Below, one piece after another: positions 9,412 to 18,985 of a stretch of 64,000 bases of DNA. Under the pieces are notes generated by a model that was given only the letters and a program-made list of their open reading frames with translations, did no database searches and was not told where the DNA came from. Both the position numbers and the translations under genes were made by a program. Numbering within the stretch: position 1 is the first letter of the stretch; every line of letters begins with the position of its first letter. Origin of the DNA: CAJWOS01 sp964502005 (lineage in GTDB: Bacteria > Myxococcota_A > UBA796 > UBA2385); assembly GCA_964502005.1 (NCBI GenBank), contig CAZCUX010000004.1, positions 124,001 through 188,000 of the forward strand, in the 5' to 3' direction.

Positions 9412-11727
9412 TCAGCGACCGTCGGACGATGGCGGGTCGCGAACCAAACGAAAGCCGATGGTGGGCTCCGGCTGGGAAGGTCCGACCCACCCGCGCACCC
9501 AAGCAGGCGCGAGCCGGTCATTGGACAGCCAGCTTGCGCCCCGAATGGCGTGGTGGCTGACCATAGATGGTGATGGCGCGGGCCAGACGGCTTTGCATAC
9601 CTCGCGCACGCCGCCGCAAAGTTCTCGCACGCCGAACATAGAGAGGTCGTGGTCAAACTGGCCGACGATGGGTGGGTGGTGTCGTCCGTTGTGGCTCGAC
9701 CGGATGCACGCCCAGGAGGCGTCGAGAAAATTGCCCCACGGGTATTGGCGGCCGTCGGCGCCACGCACGGCTCGTTCCCATTCGTCCTCGCGCGGGAGAC
9801 GCCACGGGAGGCCTGTGCGCTGCCGGGTCCAGTCGATGAATGCGTAGATGCTCTCCACGTCGATGGCGATAGCGGGCCAGCGGAGGTCCCAGCGGTCTCC
9901 ATCGGTGTCGACTGTGGGCGTGAAGTGTTGGCCGTCGAAATGCAGTACGTGGTCCGCATCTTCGCCGCTGCGGTGTGAGGTGGGGGCGAAGCGCAGCGCT
10001 TCCGGTGTGCGACCTTGGGCGACGAGGTCGTCCAAAAAGCGAATGTATTCGCCGAGCGTAACGGGAAACTGGCGCCAAATGACGTCGCCCACAAAGTGCG
10101 GGTGCTGGGCCACGGCGTTGCCGAAGGAAGGGTCGCCGCCTGCAAGAAACCATCCCCCGGGAACCCAGGCCTCGGTGCGGGGATTGACGGTTCCTGCGGG
10201 CGGCAAGTGAATGGGGACGGGCGTCTTGCCGTCCTTCGCATAGGGCTGCACTTGTTCGCAGCGACCCAGCTGTATGGGAAATCGTACCGTCTCCCGACCG
10301 GGGTGACGCAACTCGAGAAGGTAAGAGCCATGGGGAAGCTGTAGGCCGGCGAGGGGGGCGCGCTTCACGATGCCAGTGGGGCGGGGAACCAAGCGGCGGT
10401 GACGCTGATGGAAGCGAAACACCTCGACTTCGGCATCGGGAGGCTCGGTCGCGAGAAGAATCGTCCCTTTTCCTTCTAACCACGCGGCGTATCGACCTTC
10501 ATCGAATGTACGAAGACCCAGCTCCTCGGCGCGGGCATCGCGGCCCGCCTTTTCGGCGGCGAGGTGGCGCTGGTACCAGATTTCGGCGAGGCGCTGGCGC
10601 GCTTCGGGGAGGTCGGGAAGATGGGACAGGGCGGCATAGAGGAGGTGGATGCGCTCTTCGCGTGCTACATGGGCGGATTCACGCCGTTCTTGGGCGGCGT
10701 CTTCGAGGTCCCAACCGTAGTGACGGGTGGTGGCGGGAAGGTGGGGAGGCAAGGCCAGAAGATAGCTCTCCGCTTGCTTTTGAAGGTCCTCGGCCTCCGC
10801 ATCGAGGGTCGTCGCGCGAAGCGCGGCGTCATCGGCCTGGTGAACGAAGTGGAGCGCGCCTTCACGCTTTCGAGCGCCATCTAGCCATGCGCGGAGATGT
10901 TGTAAAACGACGGCGGCGTCGCGGGGGCGTTGGTTTGGGTTGGGGTCGCAACAAAACGATGCCAGCTCCAATAGCTCCTTGGGCGCACGCGCTTTGGGGT
11001 GGACCGGCATAGGATCTGGGGAGCCTGTCAACAGCTCTCGCAACACAAGTCCGAGCGAGTATACGTCCGATGTCTCGGCAACTTCGGCGAGGCGGTCTTT
11101 TTGCTCGGGCGCCATATAGCGCGGCGTACCCGCGACTTGGGCGACGGGGCCTTGGCTCAGGTCGTGGGCGATTCCCCAATCAACCAGCCAAACGTCGCCG
11201 ATATCGGCAAGGACGATGTTTGCGGGCTTGATATCGCGGTGGAGGATTCGTCGTCGGTGGGCAGTGGCCAACGCTTCGCACACCCGTGTAAGTTGGGTGA
11301 CCCGCTGGCGTGCGGTGATGTCCGAGCGGGGAAAGCCGTTGCAATCCAACATTTCTTCGAGGGTGTCGCCAACGACAAAGCGCATGGTGTAGTAGTGAAT
11401 GCCCTCCGGCGTTCGTCCAAGGTCGAAGACGGGGACGATGCTGGAGTGTTCGAGACTCGCCGTGAGCCGGGCTTCTTGAATGAAGCGGTCGCGGGCGGCT
11501 CGGCTGCGGCCCAGCTCCGGGCGCAGCAGCTTGAGAGCGACCTGAATACCGAGGAGGCGGTCAAATGCGCGCCAGACTTGGCCCATTCCGCCTTGACCGA
11601 GAAGGGTCTCCAAAACATACCGCTCGGGAACAACGGGGAGGGCGGATGGTTCTGGTGCGGGGAGGTTTCTCCATTGGGTGCCGTTCCCCAAGGTGTCCAT
11701 TGTTTGCGTGAATTCGGTGCGGCTCAT
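9412..11727 (-). CDS. Ser/Thr protein kinase with C-terminal formylglycine-generating-enzyme-like (SUMF1) domain
   Basis: A 771-aa protein. The N-terminal Hanks-type kinase (about 37-290) has the Gly loop GQGGMGQV, catalytic Lys66 (VALK), HRDIKPAN with Asp165 and activation-segment GTPRYMAPE. The metal-binding DFG motif reads D183-W-G. A middle helical region (about 290-420) and a PEGA-like stretch (about 425-500: PPDAEVEVFRFHQRHRRLV) lead into an FGE-sulfatase/SUMF1-type domain (about 510-765: WFLAGGDPSF, WRLPREDEWERAVRG, YPWGNF, CGGVREV, IRGASWL, GFRLVRD). Such fusions are common in Myxococcota; the C-terminal domain is probably a C-type-lectin-fold binding module. No TM segment is seen. 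It overlaps its upstream partner by ATGA. Confidence 0.92.
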   Translation of the reverse strand: MSRTEFTQTMDTLGNGTQWRNLPAPEPSALPVVPERYVLETLLGQGGMGQVWRAFDRLLGIQVALKLLRPELGRSRAARDRFIQEARLTASLEHSSIVPVFDLGRTPEGIHYYTMRFVVGDTLEEMLDCNGFPRSDITARQRVTQLTRVCEALATAHRRRILHRDIKPANIVLADIGDVWLVDWGIAHDLSQGPVAQVAGTPRYMAPEQKDRLAEVAETSDVYSLGLVLRELLTGSPDPMPVHPKARAPKELLELASFCCDPNPNQRPRDAAVVLQHLRAWLDGARKREGALHFVHQADDAALRATTLDAEAEDLQKQAESYLLALPPHLPATTRHYGWDLEDAAQERRESAHVAREERIHLLYAALSHLPDLPEARQRLAEIWYQRHLAAEKAGRDARAEELGLRTFDEGRYAAWLEGKGTILLATEPPDAEVEVFRFHQRHRRLVPRPTGIVKRAPLAGLQLPHGSYLLELRHPGRETVRFPIQLGRCEQVQPYAKDGKTPVPIHLPPAGTVNPRTEAWVPGGWFLAGGDPSFGNAVAQHPHFVGDVIWRQFPVTLGEYIRFLDDLVAQGRTPEALRFAPTSHRSGEDADHVLHFDGQHFTPTVDTDGDRWDLRWPAIAIDVESIYAFIDWTRQRTGLPWRLPREDEWERAVRGADGRQYPWGNFLDASWACIRSSHNGRHHPPIVGQFDHDLSMFGVRELCGGVREVCKAVWPAPSPSMVSHHAIRGASWLSNDRLAPAWVRGWVGPSQPEPTIGFRLVRDPPSSDGR

Positions 11728-12254
11728 GGCGCTTCGTTGGACGCGTCTGCTTTGCGAGTTTCAATCCAAGTCAAGAGGAGGGTGACGTCATTTGCGGGCA
11801 TCATAAGTTGGGTTTCAGTGTTGTTTGTCCAACTTAGAACAAGGATATGCTGCCCGAATGTTGTGGGACCGGGGTCTTTTACAAATCCAGACCGTGTAGA
11901 AACTCGTCTGCTAGCAGATTGTAGTGTGTGGAGCTCTCGCAGCAAACGGTGGGAGACCACACCCGCGCTGCTTCCGCGGCTGAACACAGCGAAAGCGGTC
12001 ATTGCTACGCCCACGAGAAGGAACAAGAGCGCGAAGGCATAGCCGAGCAAACGTTGGGCCGTTGGCATGTGCTTGATTTGGGGGTCGAGCTCGAATGCGT
12101 TGAGGACCAGCATGAAGCTGCCCAGGCCGCCAGAGAGCGCGCCAACGGCGAGGCGGATGAGGCGCGTACGCCATGCGCTTCGCTTCAAGATCCGCAGGGC
12201 CGTGGTGTCGTCGGGGGGACGAATGGAGAAGATGTCGGGTGTAGATTCGGGCAT
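11724..12254 (-). CDS. Two-TM membrane protein preceding the kinase gene
   Basis: A 176-aa protein of no family I recognise. It has a short cytoplasmic N-terminus, two hydrophobic segments (about 34-52 LAVGALSGGLGSFMLVLNAF and 70-92 LLGYAFALLFLLVGVAMTAF) and a soluble C-terminal half (about 95-176). Its stop overlaps the kinase start (ATGA at 11727-11724), so the two are one transcriptional and translational unit. A membrane partner or substrate of the kinase is a reasonable inference. Confidence 0.7.
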   Translation of the reverse strand: MPESTPDIFSIRPPDDTTALRILKRSAWRTRLIRLAVGALSGGLGSFMLVLNAFELDPQIKHMPTAQRLLGYAFALLFLLVGVAMTAFAVFSRGSSAGVVSHRLLRELHTLQSASRRVSTRSGFVKDPGPTTFGQHILVLSWTNNTETQLMMPANDVTLLLTWIETRKADASNEAP

Positions 12255-12703
12255 GGTCGGGCGAACCGAGTAAACTGTGTGTCTTTCTATCTACCATTCT
12301 TCGACGGAAGGTGGCGTCGAATTCGCTGTCGGAGGGCGCTTGCGCAAGGGTGTGAAAGAAAGGGAGGGAGCGCGAAGGGGAGCGAGACCGCTTCGGGTAT
12401 CGCGGGCGTATTTGTGGTAAATCGCCTTGGGTAGTCGATTTTCGTTGGCTTGCGACAGTGCAAGCGAGCGTGATGTTCAATTCGAAAGCGGGGCTTCGAC
12501 AGGGGCGGTGATGTCGGAAGAATTGCGAATCGCGTGTTTCTACTGTCAACTTTGCCGTCGCGGGACCGAAGCAGCGGGGGTCGAACCGAGGATGAGCCGC
12601 CTGGGAAGGTGGTGTAGAACGGGCTATCTGTTTGGCCCTCGGGAAATCAGGAAGCCCCAAAGTCCGCGTGACTGAAGCAGTCTTTTCGCGGCGGGAGATA
12701 AGA
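12255..12703. other. Intergenic region between the kinase operon and the MopE lipoprotein gene
   Basis: This 449-bp gap must hold divergent promoters for the two flanking genes. A GCTTGC/GCAAGC dyad with 6-bp spacer occurs at 12448-12465. Frames across it have no ribosome sites or recognisable domains, and I see no RNA gene. Confidence 0.5.
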
Positions 12704-15700
12704 ATGCTGGATTGGATGAAATCGTTGGGCTTGATGCAAGGTGGTCGCTGGGCTGCCCTCCTCACTTTGAGCCTTGCAGCTTCGGCGTGCTCTGGCGAAA
12801 AAGAACCGGCACAGTCGGTCGACACCGACCCCACTCTTCCCTCCGATGGGGATGGTGACGGGATTCCTGCATCGGATGACTGTGACGACACGGACGCTTC
12901 GGTGTATCCGGGCGCACCGGAAGCCTGTAATGGCGTCGACGACGACTGCGATGGCGACATCGATGAAGACGCGGCCAACCCCGTGGAGTTCTTCGAGGAT
13001 GCCGACGCCGACGGCTATTTCAATCCCGCAGTCTCTGTGTTTGCATGCGATGCGCCGGCGGGCTTTATTGCCGCGTCCGAAGTCGACTGCGACGACACGA
13101 ACCCCGATATCAACCCCGCTGCGTCCGAAGAATGCAATGGCGTCGACGACAACTGCAATGACGAGGTGGACGAAGACATCGGCGGCGGCGCGATTTGGTA
13201 CGCCGACGAGGATGGCGACGGATACGGCGACGACCTCGTATCGACCGATGCCTGTGACCCGCCGAGCAACTACGTAGATGTCGCGGGCGACTGTGATGAC
13301 AGCGACGACACCATCAACCCCGATGCCGATGAAGTCTGCGACGATGTGGACAACAACTGCGACGGCGCGGTGGACGAAGATGCGGTCGATGCGGTCGCTT
13401 GGTTCCCGGACACGGACTCCGATGGCTACGGCGACGAAGCGGGCGAAATTCGCGCTTGCGCAGCCCCCGAGGGCTTCGTGGGCATCGACCGCGACTGCGA
13501 CGACACCAACCCCGACATCAACCCGGGTGCGGCCGAAGTCTGCAACGACATCGACGATGACTGCGACGGCACACCGGACCAAGACCTCGCCACGTCGATG
13601 TGGTACGCCGACGTCGATATGGATGGTCACGGCGACGCAAGCGTGTCTGTCGAAGATTGCGCCGCGCCGAGCGGCTACGTGGCTTTGAGCGACGACTGCG
13701 ACGATAGCCGCAGCGAAATCTCGCCGGATGCCATCGAAACGTGCGACAGCGAAGACAACGACTGCGACGGAGTCGTCGACGAGTCTGATGCGGCTGACGC
13801 CGCCACTTGGTACGCCGACACCGACACCGACGGCTATGGCGACCCCGCGTCGGCCGTCACCGCTTGTACGGTGCCCAGCGGCTACACCGCCGACAATACC
13901 GACTGCGACGATACCCGCGCCGCCGTTTTCCCGGGTGCCACGGAAACTTGCAACACGCTCGACGACGACTGCGACGGCTTCACCGACGAAGACGACGCGA
14001 GCGACGCAAGCACCTTCTACGCGGATACCGATTCTGACGGCTTCGGCGACCCCGCGTCGACCACCCGCGCTTGCAGCGTACCGAGCGGCTACACCGCAGA
14101 CGACACCGACTGCGACGACACCCGCGCGGCCGTAAACCCCGGTGCCACCGAGTCCTGTAACTCGCTGGACGACGACTGCGACGGCTCCACCGACGAAGAC
14201 GACGCCTCCGACGCCGGCACTTGGTATGCGGACGTCGATGTCGACGGCTACGGCGACGCGACGATGTCCACCCGCGCATGTTCGGTTCCGAGTGGCTACG
14301 TCGCCGACAACACCGACTGCGACGATGGCGCGTCTGCCGTCAATCCTGGCGCGACCGAGGCCTGCAACGGCATCGACGACAACTGCGACTCCGTGATTGA
14401 CGAAGATGGCGCGACGGGCAGCACCGACTACTACGCCGACCTCGACAGCGATGGCTACGGCGACCCCGGCGATATGGTTGCGTCCTGCAGCGTTCCGTCG
14501 GGCTACGTCACCGACAGCTCCGACTGCGATGACACTCGCTTCGCCGTAAACCCCGCCGCCACCGAGATTTGCGATGACGGCCTCGACAACGACTGCGATG
14601 GTGGCCCCAACACCTGCGCGCTTGACGGCGACTACGACAGCACCGACGCCGACGGCGAGTACTTCGGTCCTGCGGGCGCCAAGGCGGGCTTTGCCGTAGC
14701 CATTGGCGGCGACGTGGATGGCGACGGCATCAGCGACCTCTTGGTCGGTGCCTACGCCTATGACAACGCGGATGTCGATGACGGCGGCGTGTACTTGGTT
14801 TCGGGGCCGCTCTCTGCCGTGGACAATCTCGCCACCGCTTCCACCGCGCTGTTGGTCGGCCAAAACCGCGGTGACCAGGCCGGTTTCAGCGTTGACTTCG
14901 CCGGTGACGTTGATGGCGACGGTTATGACGACATCATCGTGGGCGCCAATGGCTACGAAGTCAGCACCGTGACGCGCAACGAGGGCGCGACCTACTTGGT
15001 CACGGGTCCGGTGACGGGCACGGTCGCATTGGCCACCGCCGATGCGCAGTTTGTCGGCAACGCGCTGACCGACTTCGCGGGCTGGTCTGTGAGCCAGCTT
15101 GGCGACATCGACGCGGACGGTACCATCGAGTACCTCGTCGGTGCCTACAAGAACGATGGTGCGGGCGCCGATGCCGGAGCCGCCTACATCCTCTCGGCCG
15201 CGCTTACCGGCTCTCTCACGCCCACCGATGCCACCGCCGTGCTGCGTGGGGAATCGGCTGGCGACGAGTTCGCCTATTCGATGGCTGGAAATGGCGATGT
15301 GGACGGGGATGGCAATCCCGACTTCATCGTTGGCGCACGGTACAACGACGTTGGCGCAGCCGATGCGGGTGCCGCTTACTTGTTCAGCGGTTCGATGTCG
15401 GGCGTGCTCTCCGCAAGTTCGGCAACGGCACGCTTCTTGGGCAACACCGCCTCGCAGCAGTTGGGCTTCGACGTATCTATCGCCGGCGACATCAACAACG
15501 ACGGCTACGACGACATCGTGCTCGGCAGCCCGGCGCTTGCATCGAGTGCTGGCGGCGCGTACGTGTTCTACGGTCCTGCCTCCGGCGACCTTTCGGTGAG
15601 CGTTGCCGACGCCTCGCTGACGGGTGAAGTCGCGGCCGACCAAGCGGGTCGTACCGTCGCATCCGAGAGCGACCTCAATGGCGACGGAAACGCCGACCTC

Positions 15701-15970
15701 CTCATCGGCGCGTACAGCCACGACCGCCTCGCCACCAACGCGGGCGTCACCTACCTCCTCCATGGCCCCCTGAGTGGCGCTATCGCCTTGTCGACGGCCG
15801 ATGCGCGGTTTGACGGCGACGCGGCGTCCCAGACCTCTGGCTCGGCCTTGGCGGCAGGCGCAGACGTTACGGGCGATGGAATCGACGACGCTATCATCGG
15901 CGTTCCGGGTGACGACACCACGGGCACCGATGGCGGTACCGTGTGGGTTTGGGGCGGCTTCGGCTGGTAA
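12704..15970 (+). CDS. Very acidic lipoprotein: nine MopE-type Asp/Cys repeats plus FG-GAP beta-propeller
   Basis: A 1088-aa exported protein. Start ATG 12704 is chosen for GGGAG 6 nt upstream and because it gives a proper type II signal (MLDWMKSLG..., hydrophobic core, lipobox LAASAC). After a short linker come nine copies of a roughly 60-residue unit ending in the signature C-N-x-[LIV]-D-D-D-C-D-G-x-x-D-E, each with D-x-D-x-D-G calcium-type loops and a GDCDDT-like element (about 45-640). This is the putative metal-binding motif named after MopE. The C-terminal ~440 residues are FG-GAP/integrin-alpha repeats (DVDGDGISDLLVGAYAYD and similar), expected to fold as a calcium-binding propeller. 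It is a probable surface-anchored Ca-dependent adhesin or scaffold; no partner gene is linked. Confidence 0.88.
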   Translation: MLDWMKSLGLMQGGRWAALLTLSLAASACSGEKEPAQSVDTDPTLPSDGDGDGIPASDDCDDTDASVYPGAPEACNGVDDDCDGDIDEDAANPVEFFEDADADGYFNPAVSVFACDAPAGFIAASEVDCDDTNPDINPAASEECNGVDDNCNDEVDEDIGGGAIWYADEDGDGYGDDLVSTDACDPPSNYVDVAGDCDDSDDTINPDADEVCDDVDNNCDGAVDEDAVDAVAWFPDTDSDGYGDEAGEIRACAAPEGFVGIDRDCDDTNPDINPGAAEVCNDIDDDCDGTPDQDLATSMWYADVDMDGHGDASVSVEDCAAPSGYVALSDDCDDSRSEISPDAIETCDSEDNDCDGVVDESDAADAATWYADTDTDGYGDPASAVTACTVPSGYTADNTDCDDTRAAVFPGATETCNTLDDDCDGFTDEDDASDASTFYADTDSDGFGDPASTTRACSVPSGYTADDTDCDDTRAAVNPGATESCNSLDDDCDGSTDEDDASDAGTWYADVDVDGYGDATMSTRACSVPSGYVADNTDCDDGASAVNPGATEACNGIDDNCDSVIDEDGATGSTDYYADLDSDGYGDPGDMVASCSVPSGYVTDSSDCDDTRFAVNPAATEICDDGLDNDCDGGPNTCALDGDYDSTDADGEYFGPAGAKAGFAVAIGGDVDGDGISDLLVGAYAYDNADVDDGGVYLVSGPLSAVDNLATASTALLVGQNRGDQAGFSVDFAGDVDGDGYDDIIVGANGYEVSTVTRNEGATYLVTGPVTGTVALATADAQFVGNALTDFAGWSVSQLGDIDADGTIEYLVGAYKNDGAGADAGAAYILSAALTGSLTPTDATAVLRGESAGDEFAYSMAGNGDVDGDGNPDFIVGARYNDVGAADAGAAYLFSGSMSGVLSASSATARFLGNTASQQLGFDVSIAGDINNDGYDDIVLGSPALASSAGGAYVFYGPASGDLSVSVADASLTGEVAADQAGRTVASESDLNGDGNADLLIGAYSHDRLATNAGVTYLLHGPLSGAIALSTADARFDGDAASQTSGSALAAGADVTGDGIDDAIIGVPGDDTTGTDGGTVWVWGGFGW

Positions 15971-16059
15971 GCAACGACAGTGTTGGCGCGTTCACCACAC
16001 GAAGGTTGGGTGAACGTCGCCACGGTGGCCCGAGCGAGGGCTGAATCGCCAAAGCAGCG

Positions 16060-16090
16060 ACCGCCGGTACCCTATGGGGTAGCCGGCGGT
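16060..16090. terminator. Bidirectional terminator hairpin between convergent genes
   Basis: ACCGCCGG-TACCC pairs with GGGTA-G-CCGGCGGT across a TATG loop, with one bulged base. It sits 90 bp after the plus-strand stop (15970) and 40 bp after the minus-strand stop (16130). No clear T-tract follows on either strand. Confidence 0.55.
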
Positions 16091-16129
16091 CTTGGTTTGG
16101 GGCGCTCGTTCACGCCCCGCGCGACAAAA

Positions 16130-16894
16130 CTACTTGCCGCCGCCTGCCTTCCAGGCTTCGTCCTTGCAGGTGGACTTGAGAAGGTCGGTGTTATCGATCT
16201 CCTTGCCCTTGACTTCCACCTTGTTGGAGTCGGGGCACTGCTTGACGGGGTTGCTGCGAACGGCGAGCTCGACGAGCTTCTTGTTCTTGGCGAGGGGATT
16301 GAGGTTTTCAATCTTGTTGGTGCTCAAATAGAGCTTCTTGAGGTCCTTCATCTCGGTGATGGCGGCAACCTTGTCGATTTGGTTGTCGTTGAGACGAAGC
16401 TGGGTGAGGGCGACAAGACCAGCCAGAGGCTCGATGTCGACAATCTCGTTCTTTGCGCCGTTGAGGTCGGTGAGGGCCACCAAGCCTTTGAGGGGCGAGA
16501 GGTCGGAGACCTTGTTCTCACTGAAGTCAAGGGTGGTCAGCTTGGTGAGACCGCTGATGCCGTCGAGCTTCTGGACGTTGTTCTTGCTGATGTTCAGCGA
16601 GGTGAGGTTGGTCAGGCTGGCCAACATCGAGATGTCGGTGACGCCCTTGTTCGAGAGGTCGAGGGTGGTCAGGTCCTTGGCCTTGTTGAGTGCGGCGGCG
16701 CAGTTGCGCGCATCGGCACCGCCCAAGATGGCCTCGAAAACGGGAGTCTGGGAGAGCTTGCTGGCGTCGGCGACAGGGGTGCCGTTGAGCTTCGCGGTGC
16801 ACAGCTCCATGAAGTCCGAGTCGGACGAAGCGAGCGCCGAAGTCGAGGTGAACGCGAGAGCGGACAGAAGCGAGGCAGTGATGAGGTGACGCAT
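16130..16894 (-). CDS. Secreted leucine-rich-repeat protein
   Basis: A 254-aa exported protein. ATG 16894 has GGAG 6 nt upstream and opens a clean Sec signal (MRHLITASLLSALAFTST, cleavage after ALA). A longer in-frame start at 17017 would bury that signal. About 8 LRR units of the SDS22/internalin type (L-x-x-L-x-L-x-x-N-x-[IV]-x-x-[IL]) run from about residue 60 to 230. Cysteines near both ends (MELCTAK, KQCPDSN, STCKDEA) may cap the solenoid by disulfides. It probably acts as a periplasmic or secreted protein-binding module; its partner is unknown. Confidence 0.85.
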   Translation of the reverse strand: MRHLITASLLSALAFTSTSALASSDSDFMELCTAKLNGTPVADASKLSQTPVFEAILGGADARNCAAALNKAKDLTTLDLSNKGVTDISMLASLTNLTSLNISKNNVQKLDGISGLTKLTTLDFSENKVSDLSPLKGLVALTDLNGAKNEIVDIEPLAGLVALTQLRLNDNQIDKVAAITEMKDLKKLYLSTNKIENLNPLAKNKKLVELAVRSNPVKQCPDSNKVEVKGKEIDNTDLLKSTCKDEAWKAGGGK

Positions 16895-17525
16895 GATGTC
16901 TCCAGTTTGGAAATCGTGGTGTACTGCGTTGCGCAAACCCAGCATGCGCTGCTGGGTTCTGGCGGCATCGACGGCATAGCGTGCTCGTTTCGTCGGGACC
17001 AGACAGATTCCTGACATATCTGTTTCCGTTGGGGCGCTTCGGTTGCTGGTGTACCGGCGTCGATTCGGTGGCAGCGATGGGTGTTTTCGTGTTGGAGCGC
17101 TTGGAGATTGAGGGCAGACAGCGCCCCTGGTTGCGCCGGTTTGGCGTCATTTCTACGACGCACTTTTTGCAGCACATCGGATACCGCGGCTGGGCGATGC
17201 GCCGGTGTGGTGCGGAGGGCTGCGGTGTGTAGCGGATAAAGCGGGCACCGTCCAAAGATGCGGGGTCTCCCGGCGCAGGGTTCGTGTGCCGGTGAAGGCG
17301 TGTCGCGCGCCTCGCGGATCCCCGAATCGTGTAGGCTTCTTGCACAACAACCAATGTTGGCCGCACCCCGTTGTTGCCTTGCTCGGTCTTTCGCGAGGGG
17401 CATTTGCGTTCTCGTTTCCGTAGGTGGGGGCCGGAAGGATACGGATTTCGTTTGTATCGCGGGATGGTGGGTAGGCGGGCTGGACGGAAGTCGGTTAGAT
17501 TGACCTCCATAAAGGTGCCTGTCCC
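16895..17525. other. Intergenic region between divergent LRR and MBOAT genes
   Basis: This 631-bp stretch should contain the promoters of both flanking genes. Frames crossing it show no ribosome sites or family features. I see no repeat or RNA structure worth naming. Confidence 0.45.
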
Positions 17526-18971
17526 ATGGTGTTTTCGTCGCCTCTGTTCGTTTTTGCCTTCGCACCCATCGTGTTGCTATGTTTGGGTGTTGCCAATGCG
17601 ATAGACCGACGCAGCGGTTCCAACGGGAGCCCGTTGGTGCAAAATGGGCTGTTGACCATTGCGAGCCTGCTCTTTTATCTCGTGGGCTCGGGGACGCTCA
17701 TCAGCTTGGTCTTGCTGGTCATCGCTATCACTTATGTCTGCGGCTTGCTCCTGCGCGTGCCTACCGTTGCGCGCGGCGCCCTTTGGTTCGGTGTCGGCTC
17801 CCAGATTCTGCTCCTCGGTTATTTCAAATACGCGAACTTTTTTGTAGAACAAGCAAGTCTTGCATCCGTTCTCTTGGGTGGGACAGAGTTTCCGTGGCGT
17901 GAAGTGGCGCTTCCTATTGGACTCTCCTTCTTCACGTTTCAGGCCGTGTCCTACTTGGTCGATATCGCGCGTAATGAGCAGGAACCCCTCAAGAATCCCC
18001 TCGATGTTACGCTCTTTATCTCGATGTTTCCGCAGTTGATTGCAGGTCCGATTGTCCGGTACGGTGATGTTGCGGCGCAGATACGGGCGCGAACCATCTC
18101 GTTCGATGACCTCGCGGCGGGCGCAGTTCGCTTTGTTTACGGCCTCACCAAGAAGCTTGTCCTTGCTGATGGTGTCGCTACTATCGCCGATGCAGCATTT
18201 GGACTGCGCGCGGACGAACTCACGGGCGCTGCGGCCTGGGCGGGTGCTCTCGCTTATTCATGTCAGATTTACTTTGACTTTTCGGCATATTCCGACATGG
18301 CCATTGGCTTGGGGCGTATGACAGGGTTTCGGTTTCCCGAGAACTTTGAGCGTCCTTATTCCGCCGTTTCTATTACGGACTTTTGGCGACGTTGGCACCA
18401 GACGCTCTCGTTTTGGTTTCGTGACTATGTATACATTCCGCTTGGTGGGTCGCGGGGGTCGCCCATGCGGACGCTGGCCCATCTTTGGGCAGTGTTTTTG
18501 TTGTCTGGGCTTTGGCACGGAGCCGCGTGGACGTTTGTGGCTTGGGGCGCTTATCATGGCGCCTGGTTGAGCATAGAACGACTCGGCCGGAAACGGAAGC
18601 CCCTGCTTCCTGTGGGAGTGCGAAGAGCGACCACCTTCGCTATCGTTGTTGTCGGGTTTATGCTGTTTCGAGCCGATTCGCTCACGCAGGCGGGCCATTT
18701 TTTCGCAAAAATGGCATGGCCCTTCGATGCTCAGACGATGCCGTATGTCGTGACTGCATCTATGTCCCACCGAAATACGCTTCTGTTGGTTGTTGGGCTA
18801 TTGACAACAGCGATTCCGGGTAGTTTTGTAGTTGGACGCTGGCTCTCCGAGGCGCCGTCTACTTGGCGCGTGCGACTCGCGCGAATGACCGTGATGACGT
18901 TCGGAGCCACCGCTTCCGCAATCGAAATGGCTTCTTCATCGTTTAGTCCTTTTATATATTTTCGGTTTTGA
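17526..18971 (+). CDS. AlgI-like MBOAT family O-acyltransferase
   Basis: A 481-aa polytopic inner-membrane protein (about 10-11 hydrophobic segments). MBOAT hallmarks are present: FFTFQAVSYLVDIAR, FPQLIAGPIVRYGD, YFDFSAYSDMAIGLGRMTGF, FWRRWHQTLSFWFRDYVYIP and the active-site His331 in LSGLWHGAAW. In alginate acetylation AlgI transfers an acyl group across the membrane to a periplasmic partner; the adjacent AlgJ/AlgX-like gene makes the same arrangement here. The polymer modified is unknown, since no polysaccharide synthase lies in the window. The start at ATG 17526 gives the expected N-terminal membrane segment. Confidence 0.92.
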   Translation: MVFSSPLFVFAFAPIVLLCLGVANAIDRRSGSNGSPLVQNGLLTIASLLFYLVGSGTLISLVLLVIAITYVCGLLLRVPTVARGALWFGVGSQILLLGYFKYANFFVEQASLASVLLGGTEFPWREVALPIGLSFFTFQAVSYLVDIARNEQEPLKNPLDVTLFISMFPQLIAGPIVRYGDVAAQIRARTISFDDLAAGAVRFVYGLTKKLVLADGVATIADAAFGLRADELTGAAAWAGALAYSCQIYFDFSAYSDMAIGLGRMTGFRFPENFERPYSAVSITDFWRRWHQTLSFWFRDYVYIPLGGSRGSPMRTLAHLWAVFLLSGLWHGAAWTFVAWGAYHGAWLSIERLGRKRKPLLPVGVRRATTFAIVVVGFMLFRADSLTQAGHFFAKMAWPFDAQTMPYVVTASMSHRNTLLLVVGLLTTAIPGSFVVGRWLSEAPSTWRVRLARMTVMTFGATASAIEMASSSFSPFIYFRF

Positions 18972-18985
18972 AGGGAGTCGCCCAA

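Noticed and set aside
12647..15763. 1038-codon minus-strand open frame
   Set aside because: It mirrors the Asp-rich repeat lipoprotein: GAC/GAT codons read as GTC/ATC give a Val/Ile/Gly-rich pseudo-protein with repeat periodicity inherited from the real gene.
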